From Clostridiales bacterium (GTDB lineage: Bacteria; Bacillota; Clostridia; Christensenellales; Borkfalkiaceae), in NCBI GenBank assembly GCA_015069265.1, contig SVIY01000005.1, positions 1-41,823 on the forward strand: DNA of 41,823 nucleotides, given 5' to 3'. Positions within the stretch are counted from its first letter, which is position 1; the number at the start of each line of letters is the position of its first letter. A program made the translations under genes and the position numbers. The notes beneath the pieces were generated by a model that was not told the origin of the DNA, did not search any database, and saw nothing but the letters and a program-made list of their open reading frames with translations. Below, piece by piece: positions 31,453 through 40,014 of this stretch.

Positions 31453-31892
31453 AATATTATCCCTCGTAAAAAAAATTAACGAACATATTATATATAAACT
31501 GACGCAATTTGTTAATTATTATTGGACTGGATATTTTCTACAAAATTTTATTTCGAAACTAAACTCTTTGCATATTTTTTTTACTGTGCTATAATGTAAA
31601 AAATGCTTTTTTCTAATCTGGCACTTAAAATATAAGTGCACGTGCATAATTGTTGCTCATTTTTCAAAATTGCTTGTCAAACGGGCAATAAGGCAATATC
31701 ATTATGCTCGTTTTAACTAAAGTATTATAATATAATAAAAACTACACGATTTTAAAATTCGGGGTTAAAACTATGATTTTGAACGTTGAATATCGCCACA
31801 AAAATAATTTTAAAAACTTCTTTTTTAACACTTATTAACGAGCTTGGTTTGACCGAAAAAGTTAAGCCTATTCTTATGGAGAAATTTTACTA
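31453..31892. other. Intergenic leader region before the HAD gene
   Basis: About 440 bases without a clear gene. It contains divergent promoters (minus toward the small ORF, plus at 31567-31595), a hairpin GCACTTA/TAAGTGC (31621-31639), a palindrome TGCACGTGCA (31637-31646), several TATAAT-like boxes near 31725-31735, and a 35-codon frame (31786-31893, TTG start) that ends on the HAD start codon. No tRNA or known riboswitch core is seen. Confidence 0.5.
31567..31595 (+). promoter_or_regulatory. Promoter of the HAD gene
   Basis: TTTGCA (31567-31572), 17 bases, TATAAT (31590-31595) with TGC before the -10. The predicted leader to the start codon is about 290 bases. Confidence 0.7.
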
Positions 31893-32597
31893 ATGAAAAA
31901 ACTTATCTGCTTTGACCTTGACGGAACACTTACACAACACCGTTCCCCACTTGAAGAACAAAACAAAAAGGTTTTGAACGACCTTTCTAAAAAATATAAG
32001 GTTATAATGGTTGGTGCCGGTGGGTGCGAGCGTATTTACAAACAAATGGAAAATTACCCCATTGATATCATTGGTAATTACGGTATGCAAGAAAGCAAGA
32101 TTATCGACGGAAAGTTCACCATTGTTAAACAACAAATTTCTTTTCCCGATAAAGAATATTTTTTAGAAAAAGCCGATTACCTTCGCAAAAAATACGGTTA
32201 CACTGAATTTAAGGGCGATAGCGTGGAATTTCACGCTACCGGCATGATAACCTTCCCCTTGCTCGGCACAAAAGCCGATATTCAAGACAAACTTACCTTT
32301 GACCCCACCCGTGAAAAAAGGCGTGTTCTCTATCCCGAAATTTTAGAGTTGTTCCCAAACCATGCCGTTTATATCGGTGGTTCGTCTTCTTTTGATTTCT
32401 CCGAAAAGCAATATAACAAGTACGACGCCATTATGACCTATGCAAAAGAAAATGGCTATACGCTAGACGAAATTTTATACGTGGGCGACGATTTTGCCGA
32501 CGGTGGTGGTGATAGCCACGTTAGAATTTTCGGTATGGACTACGTGGAAATTTTAGACTATAAAACTTTAGAAGAAAAATTAAAATTCTTACTTTAA
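31893..32597 (+). CDS. HAD-IIB phosphatase, phosphomannomutase-like
   Basis: A 234-residue HAD-superfamily protein. Motif I is CFDLDGTLT (both Asp present), motif II lies in VIMVGAGG, Lys and motif IV fall in YNKYDAI and YVGDDFADGGGDSH. The cap region (LTFDPTREKRRVLYPEILE, then YIGGSSSFDFSEKQYNKYDA) resembles the eukaryotic-type phosphomannomutase branch, though the protein is slightly short. It could interconvert or dephosphorylate a hexose phosphate. GGAG lies 11 bases upstream. A short frame ends on its start codon (TAATG). Confidence 0.85.
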   Translation: MKKLICFDLDGTLTQHRSPLEEQNKKVLNDLSKKYKVIMVGAGGCERIYKQMENYPIDIIGNYGMQESKIIDGKFTIVKQQISFPDKEYFLEKADYLRKKYGYTEFKGDSVEFHATGMITFPLLGTKADIQDKLTFDPTREKRRVLYPEILELFPNHAVYIGGSSSFDFSEKQYNKYDAIMTYAKENGYTLDEILYVGDDFADGGGDSHVRIFGMDYVEILDYKTLEEKLKFLL

Positions 32598-32610
32598 TTG
32601 AAAAATAAAA

Positions 32611-32640
32611 AAACACCGACTTGTTTGGTCGGTGTTTTTT
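32611..32640. terminator. Convergent terminator
   Basis: AAACACCGAC (32611-32620) pairs with GTCGGTGTTT (32628-32637), T runs on both strands. It serves the HAD gene and the nitrilase-family gene. Confidence 0.88.
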
Positions 32641-32656
32641 ACGTCTATTAAACTTT

Positions 32657-33454
32657 TTATTTATTAAACACTTCTGGGCGAAGTCCTATATTTATAAACT
32701 CGTCGTTTTTTATAAGTCCCTTTCCAAATCCAGCCGTGCGAACGTGCTTGTATTCTAGGTCAATTTCTTCGGTAACACTGCCTATCTCACTACCCATGTC
32801 CTTCAAAATCTTTCCGTTGGGTGCAACTATCATAGAACACCCACCACGTGCATTATCGTTCATAGAGTACGAAGATTTCAATACGTAAGAATTGCACCTA
32901 AACGCAACGAGTTTTGTTTGCGCACGTATTATATCCGTACTTTCCCCGCGTTGATATCCAGGCAACAAGATGATTGTAGGTTTGTGTTTTGCTAAAAATT
33001 CTATCTGCTCGTTAAAATAAACGTCGTAGCAAGTCAAAAATCCAAACCTTATCCCGTCAACTTCGCAAACGCATGCTCCGTCACCATATTCCACCCCTAA
33101 ATCTATCTCGGACGGCGGAAGGTGAATTTTATCATATATAAATTTAACCTCACCATCCCTACCAAACAAATAGGTGCTATTTTTGATTTTTTCTTCCCTT
33201 TTTTCTAAAACGTTTATCGCAACAAAACAGCCATTTTTCTTTGCGACACTGCTAGCCTTTTCAAGCATTTCTTTTGCCCTAGGCATCGCCTTAAGTTCAC
33301 TTTCCTTGTCGCTCAATCCCCCAGCGTTTGAATATTCTGGCAACACTATTAAGTCGCTTTCCGCGGTGTTTAGCTCGTCCAATAAGAAATCTGCAATTTT
33401 TTTATCGGGGTTTTTGCCCATAAAATACGGCGGTTGTATAACGGTTACTCTCAT
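32657..33454 (-). CDS. Carbon-nitrogen hydrolase (nitrilase superfamily)
   Basis: A 265-residue hydrolase. Start chosen at 33454 (MRVTVIQPPYF) behind AGGAGAAAAAAG; the longer frame would start upstream of the promoter. The catalytic triad is visible: Glu40 in LPEYSN, Lys109 in YDKIHLP, Cys142 in LTCYDVYF. A second Glu region (SEIDLG) and the closing GRPEVF-like tail agree with the family. Relatives hydrolyse omega-amides, carbamoylated amines or nitriles; the substrate is unknown. Own promoter, TTGCAA-17-TATAAT. Confidence 0.9.
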   Translation of the reverse strand: MRVTVIQPPYFMGKNPDKKIADFLLDELNTAESDLIVLPEYSNAGGLSDKESELKAMPRAKEMLEKASSVAKKNGCFVAINVLEKREEKIKNSTYLFGRDGEVKFIYDKIHLPPSEIDLGVEYGDGACVCEVDGIRFGFLTCYDVYFNEQIEFLAKHKPTIILLPGYQRGESTDIIRAQTKLVAFRCNSYVLKSSYSMNDNARGGCSMIVAPNGKILKDMGSEIGSVTEEIDLEYKHVRTAGFGKGLIKNDEFINIGLRPEVFNK

Positions 33455-33482
33455 CTTTTTTCTCCTATAATAATTGCTAATG

Positions 33483-33511
33483 ATTATATCACAGCGCCTA
33501 CTAAATTGCAA
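33483..33511 (-). promoter_or_regulatory. Promoter of the nitrilase-family gene
   Basis: TTGCAA (33506-33511), 17 bases, TATAAT (33483-33488), with an extended TGA before the -10. Confidence 0.85.
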
Positions 33512-33562
33512 TAATTTGATTGTTTTATTTTGTACGCTCATCGACTAAAACTACCCACACAA

Positions 33563-33590
33563 CATAAAAAGGCACCAGTCGAGGTGCCTT
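33563..33590 (-). terminator. Terminator of the surface-polysaccharide/enolase operon
   Basis: AAGGCACC pairs with GGTGCCTT (33569-33590), followed by TTTATG on the minus strand. Confidence 0.85.
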
Positions 33591-33613
33591 TTGATTGAGG
33601 TTTTACCTTAATT

Positions 33614-34762
33614 CTATTTTGCAGTTACTTTGTCGGTGGTATCCGCACCGCCGTAACAATTGTGTTGGTCAAGCCTCCAAGGTATAGTCACGTATGGGGT
33701 CTTTTCGGTAATATCGTCGGCTAGTTCAACGCCCCAGCCAGGTCCGTCGGGTATTTCCATATAGCCGTCTTTTAACTTAAACTTATACTCGCCCATGCAG
33801 TCTAAAGCCTGCTTAAAGGTCTTGGGCGGGAAGGTTTCCATAATCAAGAAGTTAGGAATTACCGCAGCCATGTGCAAGCTTGCCGCAATGTTGATTACAC
33901 TTACGGGAACGTGAGGCACGATATACGCGTGGTGTGCTTCAGCAAGGGCGCAAACTTTCATGCTTCCCGTAAAGCCCCCTAACGTGCAAACGTCGGGTCT
34001 TGCAATTCTCATTCCCGCATTAAGCATCATTTCAAACTCTTGTATGCTTATGCACCTCTCCCCAGCCGCTATCGGCACTACGGTTTTTGCCGTGAAGTCT
34101 TTAAGCGTTTCCACGTTTTCCGAACGAATTGGGTCTTCAAAGAACAGTATGTTTAGGTTTTCAAGCATTTTGCAAAGCATCAACGACTCGTCACCGTTAA
34201 GTTCTCTATGAATTTCTATGGCAATATCCATTTGGTCACCAAGCACTTCCCTTGCAAATGCGATTCTGTTGTACATGGTGGCTAAACGTTTTGACGTTGC
34301 CCAGCCTTCCATATCTCTACACGGGTTAATACGCACAGCGGTAAAGCCTTCTTCTTTGGCCTCAAGTAGTAGCGCCTTAAATAGCCCCATGTCGTTATTT
34401 GGGGTGATGTGTCGCCATACGCGAATCTTATCCCTATACTTTCCACCGAATAAATCGTATACGGGAACACCAAGCGCCTTTCCCTTTATATCCCAAAGCG
34501 CAAGGTCTATCGCTGATATAGCGCTTTGTATGTTCATGCCCTTAAATTGATGCTCTTCATACAACCTTTCGTTGATAAAATTTATTCTATTTACGTCTTC
34601 CCCAACTATTACAGGCTCTAAACATTTAAGGGTTCCAACAACCCCCTCTCTCATTGCCCATAAACCAGATTCTCCAAGCCCGACAATCCCTTCATCCGTG
34701 TGAACTTTTACAAATAAATGCCTATTTCCTGCAAGTATCGGCTCTATTTTCGTGATTTTCAT
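33614..34762 (-). CDS. Enolase-superfamily sugar-acid dehydratase (DgoD-like)
   Basis: A 382-residue mandelate-racemase-type enzyme, the same length as E. coli galactonate dehydratase. Candidate metal ligands and bases sit where expected: Glu183 and His185 in AIEIHREL, Glu209 in FFEDPI, Glu235 in AAGERC, Asp257 in RPDVCTLGG, and His284 in VPHVPVS. DgoD has Asp at 183 (from memory), so the first ligand is changed. Likely dehydrates an aldonic acid to a 2-keto-3-deoxy acid. Start follows GGAGAAAACCTACT. No aldolase or kinase for the product is nearby. Last gene of a long minus-strand run. Confidence 0.87.
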   Translation of the reverse strand: MKITKIEPILAGNRHLFVKVHTDEGIVGLGESGLWAMREGVVGTLKCLEPVIVGEDVNRINFINERLYEEHQFKGMNIQSAISAIDLALWDIKGKALGVPVYDLFGGKYRDKIRVWRHITPNNDMGLFKALLLEAKEEGFTAVRINPCRDMEGWATSKRLATMYNRIAFAREVLGDQMDIAIEIHRELNGDESLMLCKMLENLNILFFEDPIRSENVETLKDFTAKTVVPIAAGERCISIQEFEMMLNAGMRIARPDVCTLGGFTGSMKVCALAEAHHAYIVPHVPVSVINIAASLHMAAVIPNFLIMETFPPKTFKQALDCMGEYKFKLKDGYMEIPDGPGWGVELADDITEKTPYVTIPWRLDQHNCYGGADTTDKVTAK

Positions 34763-34798
34763 AGTAGGTTTTCTCCTTTATTCTCGTATTTATTTTAT

Positions 34799-35317
34799 CT
34801 AAAAACTATCGTAATAAACGACTTCGTCGATTGGTCTAAACTTGTTATGCAAGTCGAGCGGTTTGCTGTCATTTGTGGGATATCCCATAACTAGTAGTGC
34901 AACGGGTTCAATATTATCTGGGATATTGAACGTTTGTTTTATAAGCGTTGGGTTAAAGTGCATTACCCAGCAACACCCAACCCCGATATCATAGGCTTTA
35001 AGCATCATGTGTGTTGCAACGATAACCGCGTCCACGGGTGAAGACAACGCCTTGTCGTAAGGTCTTACCCAACTTTCGTCTTTATTGTGACACACGAGCA
35101 TTGCCGTTGGTGCGTTAAAGTGACACCTCGTACACTTGCGAAGTTTTTCTATAGATTGCTCTGTATTCAGCACTAAAATTCTCTGCGGTTGATAATTGCA
35201 CCCTGTTGGCGCTTTATGACCCGCCTGCAAAATTTGGTCGATTTTATCTTTTGACAAGCGTTCATCCTTAAATTTTCTAACCGAGTACCGTTCGGTAATG
35301 ACTTTATCAAATTCCAT
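34799..35317 (-). CDS. Nitroreductase-family flavoprotein
   Basis: A 172-residue FMN-dependent oxidoreductase. N-terminal ERYSVRKFKDERLSKDKI is the FMN phosphate-binding start of the family; then APTGCNYQPQRILVL and, near the end, GVGCCWVMHFNP and VALLVMGYPTNDSK. It is at the short end for the family but not obviously truncated. Reduces a nitro compound, quinone or flavin with NAD(P)H; its physiological role is not shown by the context. AGGA precedes the start. Confidence 0.9.
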   Translation of the reverse strand: MEFDKVITERYSVRKFKDERLSKDKIDQILQAGHKAPTGCNYQPQRILVLNTEQSIEKLRKCTRCHFNAPTAMLVCHNKDESWVRPYDKALSSPVDAVIVATHMMLKAYDIGVGCCWVMHFNPTLIKQTFNIPDNIEPVALLVMGYPTNDSKPLDLHNKFRPIDEVVYYDSF

Positions 35318-35362
35318 ATATAATTCCTTTGATTTACAGTGCTTTTGTATAAAATCTGCGCG

Positions 35363-36529
35363 TTATTTTAATCCTAGTGCGTCAATTAGTTGTTCTGTGG
35401 AATTAATATCCTCTTGCAAGACATCTCCTCTCGCCTTGACTATACCGCTAACGCGGTTTCTATTGTCTTTTTTAAACACCCTAAACCAGCGCTTGACTTG
35501 ATAGAAAGGAAAAAGAATGGGATATTTTTTTAATCTTGGATAAATAATTTCCAGCCTACTTTTTGGCAAAAACATCAAGCTAAATATCGTTTTAGATTTT
35601 GTTTTGCCTTTTACCGCTTGAACTTTTGCAGAATTATTAATATTTCCATAAACGCCACCGGATAGAACAAATTCTTCCATTGCGGTAGTGAAATTGGTGT
35701 GCTTTTCGCCCTCAAACCAAACCTTTGAAAGTTCTAAGACGGCAGAATAGAATTTGTCAAGCTCGGCTTTTATCAACAACTCTTTGAGTTTTTCTTGGTC
35801 GCACTTAATATTCTTATTTATTAAAAACAAATCTATAAACGGGCGAATACCACACCCACCGTTTATAAAGTGCTTTGCCATATGCACCAAGTGATAGAAA
35901 ACGAAAAACTCGTCAGTCATTTGCCTTTGGTTTGTATCGCTTTTCTTATCTTTTAAGTTCTCCCAAACGGTATCTAAAATCTCATCCGACTTCGGCAACG
36001 CGCCGTCTTGACGCAAATTGTAGTGAAGTTCTATCGTCGTACCACTCTCCGAAGTGAGTATATGGTCGTGCTCGGTAAAATCTTTGCCTTTAGCAAACCC
36101 GTTTTTAGTTAGATATAAAACCGTGCGTTCAGCATCTTCTTTTTTTACAAGCACGTCGATATCGCAACTTGTCCTCATCCAAGGCTCTGGATAAAAATCG
36201 CGTATTATCGCGCCTTTTAAGGGTATAAATTCAACGCCAAAATTCTCTAAAGCCCGTAGTAGAAGCTCGTAATCGTACTTTAAGCGCTCGTAACGAAAGA
36301 CCGCAAGCATCTGCTCTTTTTGGAGCTTTCCGTTTAATTCGTCGTTGACATTAACACCGAGTTTTGCGAGTGATAGACCAATGATATGCGCCAAATCGTG
36401 TTTTTTTGCAACGGCAAACAGCTTACCGACGACATCATCGGTAAGCTTTGCTTTTAAGTCGGGATTTGCTTTCCTATCAAAGACAACCGACTCAATCAAT
36501 TCAAAAAATACACTCTTTGTACCAATCAT
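35363..36529 (-). CDS. Nucleotidyltransferase-fold protein (NTP_transf_5)
   Basis: A 388-residue protein. The nucleotidyltransferase core spans about residues 95-190: FIPLKGAIIRDFYPEPWMRT leading to the paired acidic residues in SCDIDVLV, and TIELHYNL after it. The C-terminal half is helical (VHMAKHFINGGCGIRPFIDL). This family often lies in capsule or exopolysaccharide clusters, as here, 9 bases after capG, but its reaction is unproven. It has no clear ribosome site of its own and may be translationally coupled to capG. Confidence 0.85.
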   Translation of the reverse strand: MIGTKSVFFELIESVVFDRKANPDLKAKLTDDVVGKLFAVAKKHDLAHIIGLSLAKLGVNVNDELNGKLQKEQMLAVFRYERLKYDYELLLRALENFGVEFIPLKGAIIRDFYPEPWMRTSCDIDVLVKKEDAERTVLYLTKNGFAKGKDFTEHDHILTSESGTTIELHYNLRQDGALPKSDEILDTVWENLKDKKSDTNQRQMTDEFFVFYHLVHMAKHFINGGCGIRPFIDLFLINKNIKCDQEKLKELLIKAELDKFYSAVLELSKVWFEGEKHTNFTTAMEEFVLSGGVYGNINNSAKVQAVKGKTKSKTIFSLMFLPKSRLEIIYPRLKKYPILFPFYQVKRWFRVFKKDNRNRVSGIVKARGDVLQEDINSTEQLIDALGLK

Positions 36530-36538
36530 AATTTATGC

Positions 36539-37726
36539 TTAACTCTTTCTCCAAACCATTTTGTCTACAACGCCCGTGTAAGACTGGATAAGCTTGACAA
36601 CTTTTGTAGACACGATTTCTTCAACGTAATCGGGTACGGGAATACCGTGCTGTGCGTCGTTATTGAGCGCAACAGCCGTTTCTACCGCTTGCAACAAGTT
36701 CTTTTTGTCGATACCTGCAAGCACGAAGCACGCTTTATCAAGCGCCTCTGGACGTTCGGTACTCGTTCTTATACATACCGCAGGGAAAGGCTTTCCAATG
36801 CTCGTAAAGAAGCTTGATTCTTCGGGAAGCGTTCCACTATCCGAAATAACGGCAAACGCGTTCATCTGCAAGTTGTTATAATCGTGGAATCCCAACGGCT
36901 CGTGTCTTACTACACGCTTATCGAGTTTGAAACCGCTTTTTTCCAATCTATTCCTACTTCTAGGATGGCAAGAATACAAAATGGGCATATCGTACTTTTC
37001 TGCAATTTTATTAATTGCCGTAAAGAGCGAATTAAAGTTTGCTTCGGTATCGATATTTTCTTCTCTGTGTGCAGAGAGTAAAATGTATTTTTTAGACTTT
37101 AATCCAAGTCTATCAAGTATATCCGACTTTTCAATATCGGCAAGATTGTTCCTCAAAACCTCCGCCATGGGAGAACCAGTAACGTAAGTCCTCTCTTTGG
37201 GAAGTCCGCAGTCTGCAAGATATCTTCTAGCATGCTCGGAATACGCCAAGTTAACGTCTGAGATAATATCGACGATTCTTCTATTGGTTTCTTCGGGCAA
37301 GCATTCATCTTTACACCTATTGCCTGCTTCCATGTGGAAAATAGGGATATGCAATCTCTTTGCAGAAATAGCAGAAAGACAACTGTTCGTATCCCCCAAA
37401 ATAAGAAGCGCGTCCGGTTTAATTGCGTTCATTAATTTATAAGAGCAATTAATGATATTACCTACCGTTGCTCCCAAATCATCGCCTACAGCGTCCATAT
37501 ATACTTCGGGGTCTAAAAGCTTTAAGTCCCTAAAGAATATACCGTTAAGGTTGTAGTCGTAATTTTGTCCCGTGTGTGCTAAAACACAATCGAAATATTC
37601 GCGACATTTGTTTATTACCGCCGATAAACGAATTATTTCCGGACGGGTGCCGACAATTATTAATAGTTTCAATTTTCCATTATTCTTAAAAGAAACGTCT
37701 GAATAATCTAATTTAATATCTTTCAT
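36539..37726 (-). CDS. capG: UDP-N-acetylglucosamine 2-epimerase (CapG/FnlC type)
   Basis: A 395-residue non-hydrolysing epimerase. Start chosen at 37726 (MKDIKLDYSDVSF), seven bases after GGAG; the longer frame overlaps capF. Motifs: IIVGTRPEIIRLSAVI, LILGDTNSCLSA, HMEAGNRCKDECLPEETNRR (active-site Glu and Arg), LSAHREENID, and SDSGTLPEESSF with the UDP site. In the capEFG set this enzyme makes UDP-FucNAc from the talose intermediate by 2-epimerisation. The following four residues in the same cluster (capE, capF) confirm the pathway. Confidence 0.93.
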   Translation of the reverse strand: MKDIKLDYSDVSFKNNGKLKLLIIVGTRPEIIRLSAVINKCREYFDCVLAHTGQNYDYNLNGIFFRDLKLLDPEVYMDAVGDDLGATVGNIINCSYKLMNAIKPDALLILGDTNSCLSAISAKRLHIPIFHMEAGNRCKDECLPEETNRRIVDIISDVNLAYSEHARRYLADCGLPKERTYVTGSPMAEVLRNNLADIEKSDILDRLGLKSKKYILLSAHREENIDTEANFNSLFTAINKIAEKYDMPILYSCHPRSRNRLEKSGFKLDKRVVRHEPLGFHDYNNLQMNAFAVISDSGTLPEESSFFTSIGKPFPAVCIRTSTERPEALDKACFVLAGIDKKNLLQAVETAVALNNDAQHGIPVPDYVEEIVSTKVVKLIQSYTGVVDKMVWRKS

Positions 37727-37730
37727 GATG

Positions 37731-38933
37731 TTACTCCACAATTTCAAAATAAGTATCGGGGTGGTTTTTGTCAAACTGCTCGTTTGCCCACATTACCGTC
37801 ACCAAGTTTTCCGTTTTTGATAAGTTTATTATGTTGTGGGTATATCCCGGCAACATGTGAACAGCTTGAATATTTTCTCCACTCACCTCAAAATTCAACA
37901 CTTCATCAGTACCGATTTTGCGTTGCTGAATCAAGCCGTGTCCTGAAACCACAATAAAAAACTCCCACTTGGTATGGTGCCAATGCTGACCTTTTGTAAT
38001 GCTGGGTTTAGAAATGTTTATGGAGACTTGTCCGCACTTTTCGGTTTTTAGAAGTTCCGTAAAGCTCCCCCTATCGTCCACGTTCATTTTTAAATCTATC
38101 GTAACCTTTTCTTTGGGCAAATAGCTTAAGTACGTAGAATATAGCTTCTTTGCAAAACTTCCGTTTGGAATTTCGGGGATAACGAGCGTTTGTCTTTGCT
38201 CTTTAAACTCATTCAGCAAATCGACTATTTCGCCAAGCGTCACCTTGTGCGTTATAGGAACAAAACAGTATCTTCCCGACGAGCTTTCTACCGGTGTTAG
38301 TCCGTCATAATCACAGTGATGCGCTTTTCCCTCTAATAAGTCTAGCATCTCCGTTACCAAATCGTCGATATACAACAATTCTAGTTGTATAGCCCTATCG
38401 TTTATGGTGATTGGAAGGTCGTTTGCTATATTATTGCAAAAGGTTGCCACCGCACTGTTGTAGTTAGGTCTACACCATTTACCAAATAGATTGGGGAAGC
38501 GGTAAACGAACACTTTTCCACCGCCATTTTTCTCATAGTCGAAAAAGAGTTCTTCGCCCGCTTTTTTGCTCTTTCCGTATTCGCCTTCCGCATATCTTCC
38601 AATGAGTGTCGCTTGTATTGAAGAAGAAAGCATTACAGGACAAGCATTAAAATGCTTTTTAAGCGTTTCTAAAAGGGTTGAAGCAAAACCGAAATTGCCT
38701 TGCATAAATTCTTCTTGACTTTGGGGACGGTTTACCCCCGCCAAGTTAAACACGAAATCTGCATTTTTGCAATACTCGTCAAGTTGCGACAAGGTACTGT
38801 CAATATCGTATTCGTAAATTTCTTCTATTTTAAGATTGGGACGGGTTCTGTCCAATCCGTTTTTTAAGTTCTTTAATGCGACGCAGAGGTTTTTTCCTAC
38901 AAAACCCTTTGCGCCCGTAACTAAAATTTTCAT
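37731..38933 (-). CDS. capF: UDP-2-acetamido-2,6-dideoxy-hexulose reductase (CapF), SDR plus cupin
   Basis: A 400-residue bifunctional enzyme. The N-terminal SDR domain (about 1-245) has LVTGAKGFVGKNL, FVFNLAGVNRPQS, YGKSKKAGEE (Tyr and Lys catalytic pair), and FPNLFGKWCRPNY. The C-terminal cupin (about 285-400) has KGQHWHHTKWEFFIVVSGHG, with the zinc-binding histidines, and MLPGYTHNIINL. CapF epimerises with the cupin and reduces with NADPH in UDP-L-FucNAc synthesis. It lies 9 bases after capE and 4 bases before capG. Confidence 0.94.
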   Translation of the reverse strand: MKILVTGAKGFVGKNLCVALKNLKNGLDRTRPNLKIEEIYEYDIDSTLSQLDEYCKNADFVFNLAGVNRPQSQEEFMQGNFGFASTLLETLKKHFNACPVMLSSSIQATLIGRYAEGEYGKSKKAGEELFFDYEKNGGGKVFVYRFPNLFGKWCRPNYNSAVATFCNNIANDLPITINDRAIQLELLYIDDLVTEMLDLLEGKAHHCDYDGLTPVESSSGRYCFVPITHKVTLGEIVDLLNEFKEQRQTLVIPEIPNGSFAKKLYSTYLSYLPKEKVTIDLKMNVDDRGSFTELLKTEKCGQVSINISKPSITKGQHWHHTKWEFFIVVSGHGLIQQRKIGTDEVLNFEVSGENIQAVHMLPGYTHNIINLSKTENLVTVMWANEQFDKNHPDTYFEIVE

Positions 38934-38942
38934 ACCTTTCCC

Positions 38943-39980
38943 TTATTTTTTAAGTTCGTCTTTAATATATTGCAAAGCTGCAATCTTTTCCTTTGTTTCT
39001 TCGACGGTTAAAAGTTCCGTGTTGTTAGAGTTAAACTCGGTCAAAGTATTTCTTTCTACGTCGCCGGAATTAAAGTATTTATCGTAATTAAGTCCACGCT
39101 TATCACAAGGAACGCGATAGAAGTTACCAAGGTCGATTGCGTTCGCGCATTCCTCATTGGTAAGGAGCGTTTCGTACATTTTTTCGCCGTGACGAATACC
39201 GATAACTTTAATATTGTTTTTATCCCCACCGAAAAGTTCGCAAACTGCTTCCGCTTGTGTTTGAATAGTACAAGCAGGTGCTTTTTGCACTAGGATATCT
39301 CCGCTTTGACCGTTTTCGAAAGCAAACAATACTAAATCAACCGCTTCTTCTAAGGACATTATAAATCTCGTCATTTTTGGGTCGGTGAGAGTTATTGGTT
39401 TTCCTGCGCGAATCTGGTCAATCCAAAGCGGAATAACCGACCCACGACTGCACATTACGTTACCGTAACGCGTGCAACAAATCTTTGTCTTTTCAGGCGA
39501 AACAGTACGCGATTTAGCAACGATAACTTTTTCCATCATCGCTTTGCTCGTTCCCATTGCGTTAACAGGATAAGCAGCCTTGTCCGTCGAAAGACATACA
39601 ATGTTTTTTACTCCTGCATCAATAGCTGCAGTGAGTACGTTTTCCGTACCTAAAACGTTAGTTTTAACCGCTTCAATCGGGAAAAACTCGCAAGACGGAA
39701 CTTGTTTTAGCGCTGCCGCGTGGAATATGTAATCAACGCCGTGCATTGCGTTTCTTACAGACTGGATATCCCTTACGTCGCCGATATAGAACTTAATCTT
39801 TTCAGCAACTTCGGGCATCTTTGCCTGAAACTCGTGACGCATATCGTCTTGCTTTTTCTCATCACGAGAAAAAATACGAATCTCTCCGATATCGGTTTTT
39901 AAGAACCTATTTAGAACGGCGTTTCCAAAACTGCCCGTCCCCCCTGTAATAAGTAAAGTTTTGTTTTTAAATAATGACAT
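38943..39980 (-). CDS. capE: UDP-GlcNAc 4,6-dehydratase/5-epimerase (CapE/FnlA type)
   Basis: A 345-residue extended SDR. Start taken at 39980 (MSLFKNKTLLITGG) because it matches the usual N-terminus and has a purine-rich GGAAAAAAA upstream; an ATG four codons earlier touches AGGA. Motifs: LLITGGTGSFGNAVLNRF for NADP, IFSRDEKKQDDMR, VDYIFHAAALKQVPSCE, and YPVNAMGTSKAMMEKV, in which Met replaces the usual catalytic Tyr, as in the CapE family. First step of UDP-L-FucNAc synthesis. Confidence 0.94.
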   Translation of the reverse strand: MSLFKNKTLLITGGTGSFGNAVLNRFLKTDIGEIRIFSRDEKKQDDMRHEFQAKMPEVAEKIKFYIGDVRDIQSVRNAMHGVDYIFHAAALKQVPSCEFFPIEAVKTNVLGTENVLTAAIDAGVKNIVCLSTDKAAYPVNAMGTSKAMMEKVIVAKSRTVSPEKTKICCTRYGNVMCSRGSVIPLWIDQIRAGKPITLTDPKMTRFIMSLEEAVDLVLFAFENGQSGDILVQKAPACTIQTQAEAVCELFGGDKNNIKVIGIRHGEKMYETLLTNEECANAIDLGNFYRVPCDKRGLNYDKYFNSGDVERNTLTEFNSNNTELLTVEETKEKIAALQYIKDELKK

Positions 39981-40014
39981 ATTTTTTTCCATTCCTTTTT
40001 AATCTAATTATGCT

